From contig CAKZJM010000026.1 of the NCBI GenBank assembly GCA_936943315.1, forward strand, positions 1 through 10,760: a DNA stretch of 10,760 bases, written 5' to 3'. The translations under genes and the position numbers were made by a program. The DNA is from an uncultured Methylophilus sp. (GTDB lineage: Bacteria; Pseudomonadota; Gammaproteobacteria; Burkholderiales; Methylophilaceae). Below the pieces are notes generated by a model that searched no databases, was not told the origin of the DNA, and saw only the letters and a list, made by a program, of their open reading frames with translations. Positions 1 through 6,235 of this stretch are shown in pieces. Numbering within the stretch: position 1 is the stretch's first letter; every line of letters starts with the position of its first letter.

Positions 1-70
1 TCTGGATGCGGGGGCGAAGAGTTGTGAAGTCATGATACATGCCGTCTGCGACGTGGTATTGGCAAGCTAG
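1..70 (+). CDS. dhaL: C-terminal fragment of a probable dihydroxyacetone kinase subunit DhaL
   Basis: An open frame enters from the left edge in frame 2 and ends at TAG (68-70), giving LDAGAKSCEVMIHAVCDVVL plus two residues. The DAGAKS segment resembles the conserved D-x-G-A-x-S near the DhaL C-terminus (DPGATS in Escherichia coli), which is followed by a hydrophobic helix and ends about 15-20 residues later, as here. In the family, DhaL binds ADP/ATP and passes phosphate to the dihydroxyacetone held by DhaK. The next gene being dhaK, only 36 bases downstream, strongly supports the call and suggests a dhaL-dhaK operon. Only 22 codons are visible, so the ADP-binding aspartates cannot be seen, nor can one tell whether a PTS-type DhaM or ATP supplies the phosphate. 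Another C-terminal helix is not excluded. Confidence 0.65.
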   Translation, partial: LDAGAKSCEVMIHAVCDVVLAS

Positions 71-106
71 CCTCAAGCCAGCGTATTGATCATTTCTGGA
101 GTAGAC

Positions 107-1105
107 ATGAAAAAATTCTTGAACAACGTTGACCACATGCTGGTTGAGAGCCTGAGCGGATTTGCCACGGCACATTCTGACCTGGTGGAAGTGCAGTTCG
201 ACCCGACCTTTGTCGCTCGCAAACAAAAACCCAAGAATAAGGTAGCTTTGATTTCAGGCGGCGGCTCAGGCCATGAACCCCTACATGCCGGGTATGTAGG
301 TAAAGGCATGCTGGACGCAGCCTGCCCTGGACAAGTGTTTACTTCCCCCACCCCTGACCAGATGCTGGCGGCGGCGGAAGCGGTGCATGCTGGCATGGGT
401 GTGCTGTTTATCGTCAAAAATTATGCGGGCGATGTGATGAATTTTGAAATGGCGACAGAAATGCTGCCGTTTGAGCATGCCACGGTGCTTACTTCTGATG
501 ACTGTGCAGTGGTCAATAGCACTTATACGACCGGCCGGCGCGGTGTCGCTGGCACTGTGATTGTCGAAAAATGTGTGGGCAGCCTGGCAGAAACCGGTGC
601 CGACCTCGCCAGTTGCAAGGCCTTGGGCGACAAAATCAACGTGCGTACGTCCAGCATTGGCGCCGCCCTGACCAGTTGTACTGTCCCTGCCGCTGGCCGC
701 CCTACCTTTGACATCAGTGACAGCGAGCTGGAGATGGGGGTGGGCATACACGGCGAGCCAGGTCGACGTCGTGAAACCATGCGGGAAGCAGATGCGATTG
801 TGGCCGACATGGTCGCCGCGATTGTGCATGACATGGAGGCCAAACAATTACCGACCCAGGGTGACATCTTGCTTCTTGTCAACGGCTTGGGCGCAACGCC
901 GCTGATGGAGCTATACCTGATTTATAACTCCGCCGCCCAGCGACTGACAGAAAAAGGCTTTCGCATCGCACGCAGCCTGGTTGGCAATTACACCACAGCC
1001 ATAGATATGGCAGGAGCTTCACTGACCGTGTGTCTACTTGATGCTGAAATTACCCAGCACTGGGATAGCCCAGTGCACACTGCCGGATTGCGCTGGGGTT
1101 GTTAA
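107..1105 (+). CDS. dhaK: Dihydroxyacetone kinase, substrate-binding subunit DhaK
   Basis: This 332-residue protein (Escherichia coli DhaK has 356) binds dihydroxyacetone through a covalent hemiaminal bond to a histidine, and the DhaL subunit then phosphorylates it to dihydroxyacetone phosphate in the cytoplasm. Visible landmarks are GGGSGHEPLH at residues 51-60 (His56), CPGQVFTSPTPDQ at 73-85, KNYAGD ending at Asp109, TTGRRGVAGT at 141-150, CTVPAAGRP at 191-199, MGVGIHGEPG at 210-219 with His215 as the probable hemiaminal histidine, and VNGLGATPLMELY at 258-270. The family's closing WDSPVHT...LRWG pattern is present. ATG at 107 is chosen because GGAG (98-101) sits five bases upstream and the protein then begins MKKFLNNV, like known DhaK. 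An in-frame TTG at 86 has no better support. It follows the dhaL-like fragment closely and is probably cotranscribed with it. Possible roles are glycerol or dihydroxyacetone use or, in a methylotroph, handling dihydroxyacetone formed in C1 metabolism; that last point is inference. Confidence 0.95.
   Translation: MKKFLNNVDHMLVESLSGFATAHSDLVEVQFDPTFVARKQKPKNKVALISGGGSGHEPLHAGYVGKGMLDAACPGQVFTSPTPDQMLAAAEAVHAGMGVLFIVKNYAGDVMNFEMATEMLPFEHATVLTSDDCAVVNSTYTTGRRGVAGTVIVEKCVGSLAETGADLASCKALGDKINVRTSSIGAALTSCTVPAAGRPTFDISDSELEMGVGIHGEPGRRRETMREADAIVADMVAAIVHDMEAKQLPTQGDILLLVNGLGATPLMELYLIYNSAAQRLTEKGFRIARSLVGNYTTAIDMAGASLTVCLLDAEITQHWDSPVHTAGLRWGC
1057..1076 (+). repeat. Perfect 8-bp inverted repeat inside the dhaK 3' end
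   Basis: GCACTGGG (1057-1064), the loop ATAG and CCCAGTGC (1069-1076) form a perfect stem-loop 27 bases before the dhaK stop codon. It has no T-run, so it is not a standard intrinsic terminator. It lies in codons for the conserved H-W-D-S-P-V-H stretch, so protein constraint may explain much of it. A protective role for the 3' end of the mRNA is possible but unproven. Confidence 0.5.
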
Positions 1106-1430
1106 GCCGGTATCGCTGAAGTGTTATAAAGATCACCAGCACACACCGCATGGACAGGTATGCTTGGCGCATGATTTAGCAAGTGCATCGGTTTGGTATA
1201 CATGTAATCTTTACACTTGCGTGAGCAATTTGCCGTTGCATCTCAACCGCAGCAGTAGTATGTTATCTGCGGGGGAACATTCAACTTGCGTTAACCGGTT
1301 GATGTACATTCATACAACGTCTTATAAGTAACTATTGCGTGCGTTGCCACGACATCATCGTTTGCCACTCTTTACAGTCAAATTCAGCCTGCCAGGCGCG
1401 TTGCCATAGTTATCGATTTACTCATTGATC
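1106..1430. other. Intergenic region between dhaK and the diguanylate cyclase gene
   Basis: This gap of about 325 bases contains no convincing gene. A 97-codon open frame that starts inside dhaK and ends at 1331 has no family resemblance and no ribosome binding site. The region has a palindrome AACCGGTT (1293-1300), a plausible promoter just after it, and three copies of TTGCCA (1344-1349, 1362-1367, 1401-1406), two of them within a longer GCGTTGCCA. No terminator with a T-run is seen after dhaK. Confidence 0.6.
1299..1328 (+). promoter_or_regulatory. Candidate sigma-70 promoter for the diguanylate cyclase gene
   Basis: TTGATG (1299-1304, 4 of 6 to TTGACA) and TATAAG (1323-1328, 5 of 6 to TATAAT) are separated by 18 bases. 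Transcription would start near 1335 and leave a leader of about 95 bases. The palindrome AACCGGTT (1293-1300) overlaps the -35 box and could be an operator. This is a match by eye only. An alternative pair, TTGCAT (1236-1241) and TATGTT (1259-1264) with a 17-base spacer, lies upstream. Confidence 0.35.
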
Positions 1431-3386
1431 ATGCGCTTCCTGAATTACAAACACTCCCTGACCATGGATGTGATGCTACAAATGGCCGTCAGGGTCAGCA
1501 TCGTCATCATTATCGTGAGTGCATTAACCTACTGGCACATTTACAAAACGCTGGTCAGTTCCACCATCGATGGTCTTGAACATTACATACACGAGCGGGG
1601 CCAGCGTGAAAGTGCCATTTTCAAGCTGGCCGAGTCCAATCACCAGATTTTCAGGGCGAGTTTTCTTGCCCACTGGAAACAGGACGCCTTTTACAGTGAT
1701 GCCTTGTTCTGGCAGGTGTTTGAGAGAAGATCAGACCAGACCATTCATTTGCAAAAAAAAGCGTATGATGGCTATTTCAACCGCTCGGGCCTGCTTAGCA
1801 AAGATGTCACGGCCTATATTGGTGCCAATGCACCGATTGAAAATGCTGCGTTCCGTAAAAAGCTCTTACTGGCTTACACCATGGTGGACCACTTTGGCAT
1901 GGCCTGGACCCGACAATTTGCCAACCTCTATGTCTCCATGCCCGAAAACGTCAATATCGTGTATTGGCCTGGCGTCAGATGGGCGGACAATGCGTCTAGC
2001 AAACTGAATGTGCTGTCCGAGGAGTGGGTCTACATCACCACGATCAAAAACAATCCTGACCGCAAAAGTGTGTGGACCGGGCTGTATTACGACCCAACCG
2101 CGCTAGAGTGGATGGTGTCCTTAGAAACACCGGTGGATATCACGCCGGGCAATACCTTGAACATCGGCCATGACATTCTGCTGAATGCTTTATTTGACCG
2201 AGTGTTCAATGATCATTTATCCGGCACTTATAATTTTATCTTCCGTGATGATGGTCGCCTGATTGCGCATCCCGGCAAAATTAAAGACATGCAACGCACC
2301 CGTGGCATGCTCATGCTTTCGCGGCTGAAAGATCCGCAACTCAATCACTACTTTCAAACCTTGCAGACGGCTATCCAGACCAAAAAAAAGGATTTCCTGA
2401 TTGCAGAAGCAGATAACGCATTTCTGGCAGCAACAAAAATTGAAGGCCCCGGATGGTGGTTTGTCACTGTATATCCCCAATCACTCCTGTCATCGCCTTC
2501 GCTCAAGGCAGCCAAATTCATTTTATTAATGAGCGTATTGGCCCTGATCATCGAACTCATCATGCTGTATGTGGTGATGAAGAAAAAAGTGGTTGAACCC
2601 CTGGAAACGTTTATCGATGCATCCAGCGCCATTGAGGCCCAACGCTACGACAAGATTACGGGCAATGTGCTGCCACTGCCCGATAACCTGGATAATGAAA
2701 TCGGCAAACTGGCCAAGTTGTTCAAGAGCATGTCCAACAGCCTCCAGCAATTCCGCATCGACATGCAACACCTGACGCATACCCTCGAAGACCAGGTGAA
2801 GGTCAGGACGCGGGAATTACAACGCGCAAAAGACAAGGCTGAGAAAGAAGCGACCATTGACAGCCTGACACAAATTCCTAACCGCCACTCTTTTTACAAC
2901 CGCGCCAAAGCCTTGTTACAACAGGCAGACCATGCGGGCGCCACGGTATGTTTTTTGATGCTGGACATCGATCTTTTCAAAACGATTAATGACTCTTACG
3001 GCCATCCGCAAGGGGACAAGGTATTGGTGGCCTGCGCACGCACCATAGAAAAAACCATCCGCGACAAAGACTTGCTAGGCAGGCTGGGCGGCGAAGAGTT
3101 TGCAGTGGTGTTACCCAGCACCAGCCTGGAGGAAGCACAGGTAATTGCCGAGCGCATACGCACCAGGATTGCCGAGTTATCGTTCAATACGGCCCATCAT
3201 ACACAACGGTTTCATGCCACCATCAGTATCGGCATTTCCAGCTCATCAGACACGATTTACGCCTACGAACTCTTGTACAAACACGCCGACCAGGCGTTAT
3301 ATGAAGCCAAGCAAGCCGGTCGCAACCGCGTCATCAGTTACTCCGGCAGCCTGTCGCCTTCGCAGGATGAGGCCTCAAGCAGCTGA
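1431..3386 (+). CDS. Membrane-bound diguanylate cyclase with periplasmic Cache-like sensor, HAMP linker and GGDEF domain
   Basis: The 651-residue protein is predicted to make cyclic di-GMP from two GTP in response to a periplasmic signal. Order of parts: a first transmembrane helix at about 15-36; a periplasmic region of about 320 residues, whose later half (W-T-G-L-Y-Y-D-P, V-S-L-E-T-P-V-D, then F-R-D-D-G-R-L-I-A-H-P) is typical of double-Cache sensors; a second helix at about 361-383; a HAMP-like segment ending N-E-I-G-K-L-A-K-L-F; a short coiled coil rich in Lys/Glu/Arg; and a GGDEF domain from about 474. The active-site motif is GGEEF (553-557). The metal-binding DID lies at 512-514. RDKD (544-547), five residues before GGEEF, is an intact RxxD inhibitory I-site, so product feedback is expected. 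No EAL domain is present. ATG at 1431 is preferred over TTG at 1425; neither has a clear Shine-Dalgarno sequence. The sensed ligand cannot be told from sequence. Confidence 0.93.
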   Translation: MRFLNYKHSLTMDVMLQMAVRVSIVIIIVSALTYWHIYKTLVSSTIDGLEHYIHERGQRESAIFKLAESNHQIFRASFLAHWKQDAFYSDALFWQVFERRSDQTIHLQKKAYDGYFNRSGLLSKDVTAYIGANAPIENAAFRKKLLLAYTMVDHFGMAWTRQFANLYVSMPENVNIVYWPGVRWADNASSKLNVLSEEWVYITTIKNNPDRKSVWTGLYYDPTALEWMVSLETPVDITPGNTLNIGHDILLNALFDRVFNDHLSGTYNFIFRDDGRLIAHPGKIKDMQRTRGMLMLSRLKDPQLNHYFQTLQTAIQTKKKDFLIAEADNAFLAATKIEGPGWWFVTVYPQSLLSSPSLKAAKFILLMSVLALIIELIMLYVVMKKKVVEPLETFIDASSAIEAQRYDKITGNVLPLPDNLDNEIGKLAKLFKSMSNSLQQFRIDMQHLTHTLEDQVKVRTRELQRAKDKAEKEATIDSLTQIPNRHSFYNRAKALLQQADHAGATVCFLMLDIDLFKTINDSYGHPQGDKVLVACARTIEKTIRDKDLLGRLGGEEFAVVLPSTSLEEAQVIAERIRTRIAELSFNTAHHTQRFHATISIGISSSSDTIYAYELLYKHADQALYEAKQAGRNRVISYSGSLSPSQDEASSS

Positions 3387-6116
3387 TTAGCTGGCAGTGT
3401 CAGCAAACAATCGCTGCCACAGTTGTATGACCGCCTCACGCTCTGCCTGCAACTGCTCAACGGGCACCACCGCTTCCGCCCCTTGTAATTTGACATGGTG
3501 AATGATGGTGCGGTATTCGCGGTAGGCCGCGGCGACTTGCTCGGCGGTCGTTGCTGATGCAATCAAACCAAGTTCCGCACAACGCCCTAACAAACCGATA
3601 TTGCCAATGTTTTCGGTCAGTTGCGGATAGCTGGCTGCATGGGCCAACACCAGGTATTGCACAATAAATTCCACATCAATAATGCCGCCAGACCCCTGCT
3701 TGACATCAAACAGACCGGCTTTGGGTTTGTGCGCCTCACGCATCTTGTCGCGCATGTGCACGATGTCGCGCTTTAGGGCAGCCACATCCCGCGGCTGGCT
3801 GATAATGTCATGGCGTATTTGCTCAAAAGCGTCGCCGATCGCCGCATCGCCCGCCACAAACCGTGCCCGCGTAATGGCTTGATGCTCCCACACCCAGGCT
3901 TTGTGTTGCTGGTATTCTGCAAAGGCCTGCACCGTGCTCACCAGCAAGCCGCTGTTACCATCAGGACGCAACTGCAAATCCGTCTCGTACAACAATCCGG
4001 CATTGGTCAATGTGTTAAACCAGGTATTGAGTCGCTGGGCAAAACGCGCATAAATTTCCTGCGCTTTGTCTGACGCATCGTCATACAGAAAAATAATATC
4101 CAGGTCAGACACATACCCCAGCTCCTTGCCCCCAAGCTTGCCGTAACCAATCACCGCAAACTTTGGTGTTTCAAGATGTTTGAAATTCAGGTTTTGCCAC
4201 ACAGCCTGCACACTAACCTGCAAAATCACATCTGCCAGCGCACTCAAATCATCAGAAATGGCTTCCAGTGGCAAGGCCGTCATCAGGTCCTGAGCGGCGA
4301 TCTTGAGCACATTGGCATGCTTAAAATGCCGCATGGCATCCATTTGTGCCTCCACATCACCCGCCAGTTGTTGCATGTGGCGCGTCAACTCGGCTTTCAG
4401 TTGTGCCGCATCCAGCCGCTTGAACAGGGTTTGTTTATTGAGCAGCTCATCGAGCAAAATCGGGTGGGCAGACACATACTGGGCAATCCACGGGCTGGCG
4501 GCGCACAGTTTCACAATCAATGCCAATGCATCGGGAAACTCGGCCAGCAATGCCAGGTAGCTGGCGCGGCGGCAAATACTTTCCAGCAAATCCAGTGTGC
4601 GGATTAAAGCCGTATCGGGCGTGGTACTTTGCTGCTGACTGGCCTCACGCAACAGCAAAGGCATGAGTTGGTCGAGGCGGCGCCGGCTTTGCTCAGGCAA
4701 TTGCTGTATGCGCTGGCTCTGGCGGGTTTGCTGCAATAGATGGAGGATATCTGCACCACGTGTGTATCCATGTTGGGCCAGCCATTGCTCAGCTTCGGCA
4801 GCAAACAGGGTACCCTGCCACAAAGCGGTTTCCTGCTGCAAATCGTCATTTTGGGCATCTTTAAAGGTGTCATCAAAAAAACGCTGCACGCGGTCACGGT
4901 GGCCATTGAGCTCAGCCATAAAACTGTCCCAATCGGCATGCTGCACCATGTGCAGCAAATAACCACGATAGGTATCCGAGTCAGGCAAATCCTGCGTCTG
5001 CTGATCATCGATATACATGAGACGGTGTTCCAGGTTGCGCAGGTAGATATAACTTTCTTTCAAGGCGTCCACATCGGCGATGGGCATCATGCCTCGCGTT
5101 GCCAGGCAATCCAACACCGCCAGCGTTGGCTTGATCTGCAAATCCGGCACCTGGCCGCCACGGATCAATTGGAACACTTGCGCGATAAATTCGACTTCAC
5201 GGATGCCGCCGCGGCCCAGTTTGATATTGTTGGATAAACGGCGCTGGACTACATCGCGCTGAATCTGCACCTTGAGGTCACGCATGGAAGCATAAGCATT
5301 GAAATCGAGATACTTGCGGAATACAAACGGCTTCATCACCTTGCTTAATGCAGCCTCCGGGCCATACACCACACGGCCTTTAATCCAGGCATAGCGCTCC
5401 CACTCACGCCCATAATTCTGGTAATAGTCTTCGAGCGCATCCAGATTGCACACCAGCGCACCCTCAGAGCCAAATGGCCGCAAGCGCATATCGACGCGGA
5501 ACACAAATCCATCCGCGGTGACATCGTCTAGGGCTGCAATCAGCTTTTTGCCCAGCCGGGTAAAAAAGTCCTGGTTGCTGATGGACTTTTCACCATCGGT
5601 AGCCCCTTCATGTTCGTAAGCAAAAATCAGGTCAATATCTGACGAAACGTTGAGCTCACGCCCGCCCAGCTTGCCCATGCCTACTACAATCAGTTGCTGG
5701 GGCTGGCCGCTGGCATCGCGCGGAACACCATAGGTGGCCCCCAGGCGCTCATGATAAAAATTGGCCGCAGCGGCAATCGCCGATTCCGCCAGCGCACTGG
5801 TGATTTCTGCCACTTCTGCAAAGTCAGCCAGTCCATTGAGATCACGCAGGATCATGTGCGCCATTAAACGCTGTCTTAACTGCCTGATATGTTGTAAAAA
5901 AACCGTTTCTTCAATATTTTTTTCACATAGAAACAGAGTGTTAACATCCTGAGTCTTATATGTCTTATATAAGTTATCTAACAAATCAGTTACAAAATCT
6001 GTGTGTTTTGTAACGAATCTGGCAAAAAAGGGGCTACACGCCGCAGCATGCAGCAAATAAGCGGCTTCTGTAGACGCGACCTGCTTTTCTGTTAGAATTT
6101 GGGCAAGCTGTTGCAT
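3387..6116 (-). CDS. glnE: Bifunctional glutamine synthetase adenylyltransferase/adenylyl-removing enzyme
   Basis: This 909-residue protein (Escherichia coli GlnE has 946) attaches AMP to a tyrosine of glutamine synthetase to lower its activity when nitrogen is plentiful, and removes it when nitrogen is short. In the family it is controlled by PII protein and glutamine. Two nucleotidyltransferase domains are visible. The N-terminal adenylyl-removing domain has GMGKLGGRELNVSSDIDL at 146-163 with Asp160 and Asp162. The C-terminal adenylylating domain has GYGKLGGKELGYVSDLDI at 657-674 with Asp671 and Asp673. NIKLGRGGIREVEFIAQVFQ and the later SGGIIDVEFIVQYLVL mark the GlnD PII-uridylyltransferase-like helical segments after each domain. 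ATG at 6116 is chosen; AAGAG about 10 bases upstream is a weak ribosome site. The gene is divergent from acs and convergent with the cyclase gene, its stop touching the latter's stop. The first ~80 codons are more AT-rich than the rest and carry a 9-base tandem duplication and an inverted repeat. Confidence 0.96.
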   Translation of the reverse strand: MQQLAQILTEKQVASTEAAYLLHAAACSPFFARFVTKHTDFVTDLLDNLYKTYKTQDVNTLFLCEKNIEETVFLQHIRQLRQRLMAHMILRDLNGLADFAEVAEITSALAESAIAAAANFYHERLGATYGVPRDASGQPQQLIVVGMGKLGGRELNVSSDIDLIFAYEHEGATDGEKSISNQDFFTRLGKKLIAALDDVTADGFVFRVDMRLRPFGSEGALVCNLDALEDYYQNYGREWERYAWIKGRVVYGPEAALSKVMKPFVFRKYLDFNAYASMRDLKVQIQRDVVQRRLSNNIKLGRGGIREVEFIAQVFQLIRGGQVPDLQIKPTLAVLDCLATRGMMPIADVDALKESYIYLRNLEHRLMYIDDQQTQDLPDSDTYRGYLLHMVQHADWDSFMAELNGHRDRVQRFFDDTFKDAQNDDLQQETALWQGTLFAAEAEQWLAQHGYTRGADILHLLQQTRQSQRIQQLPEQSRRRLDQLMPLLLREASQQQSTTPDTALIRTLDLLESICRRASYLALLAEFPDALALIVKLCAASPWIAQYVSAHPILLDELLNKQTLFKRLDAAQLKAELTRHMQQLAGDVEAQMDAMRHFKHANVLKIAAQDLMTALPLEAISDDLSALADVILQVSVQAVWQNLNFKHLETPKFAVIGYGKLGGKELGYVSDLDIIFLYDDASDKAQEIYARFAQRLNTWFNTLTNAGLLYETDLQLRPDGNSGLLVSTVQAFAEYQQHKAWVWEHQAITRARFVAGDAAIGDAFEQIRHDIISQPRDVAALKRDIVHMRDKMREAHKPKAGLFDVKQGSGGIIDVEFIVQYLVLAHAASYPQLTENIGNIGLLGRCAELGLIASATTAEQVAAAYREYRTIIHHVKLQGAEAVVPVEQLQAEREAVIQLWQRLFADTAS
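5953..5970 (-). repeat. Tandem 9-base duplication within glnE
   Basis: GTCTTATAT occurs twice head to tail (5953-5961 and 5962-5970). Read on the minus strand it encodes Tyr-Lys-Thr-Tyr-Lys-Thr (residues 50-55 of GlnE). The length is a multiple of three, so the frame is kept. The second copy extends into a palindrome, CTTATATAAG (5964-5973). Confidence 0.9.
5989..6014. repeat. Perfect 9-bp inverted repeat near the glnE 5' end
   Basis: GTTACAAAA (5989-5997), an 8-base spacer and TTTTGTAAC (6006-6014) form a perfect dyad about 100 bases inside glnE. On the protein level it spans V-T-K-H-T-D-F-V-T. It could be an mRNA hairpin or a protein-binding dyad, or it could be chance favoured by the repeated Phe-Val-Thr codons. 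Confidence 0.6.
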
Positions 6117-6235
6117 GAGATTTATGCTCTTGTAATGGAATGTGTGCTCGGAGAGTTCGTCAATCAGAACCAGAATAATAATACCTGAGGTTCAATCACA
6201 CTTTCATTTTTCGACATTGATTTTTGGGGGACGCT
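6117..6235. promoter_or_regulatory. Divergent control region between glnE and acs
   Basis: These 119 bases must hold the start signals for both genes. I could not find a convincing -35/-10 pair for either. On the plus strand AATAATAAT (6174-6182) could supply a -10 without a good -35. On the minus strand TTGACG (around 6156-6161) could be a -35 for glnE without a good -10. No sigma-54 GG-N10-GC element was seen. The direct repeat TCAATCA (6160-6166 and 6192-6198, 32 bases apart) and the inverted pair GAACC (6167-6171) and GGTTC (6189-6193) surround the AT-rich core and might be a regulator site. Confidence 0.4.

Noticed and set aside
281..847. A 188-codon antisense open frame within dhaK
   Set aside because: It is a frame shadow of the strongly supported dhaK gene, rich in His and Arg as such shadows usually are, with no motif.
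1057..1076. The dhaK stem-loop as an intrinsic terminator
   Set aside because: No T-run follows and the stem is within coding sequence for conserved residues.
1038..1331. A 97-codon open frame overlapping the dhaK end and the following gap
   Set aside because: It starts inside dhaK in another frame, has no ribosome site, its composition resembles translated non-coding DNA, and no family is recognisable.
6130..6160. A sigma-54 promoter before acs
   Set aside because: The best candidate, TGGAATGTGTGCT, has a GG to GC spacing of seven bases in place of ten.
6224..6235. Upstream TTG start for acs
   Set aside because: It lies ahead of the GGGGGA ribosome site that serves ATG 6236 and adds residues not typical of Acs.
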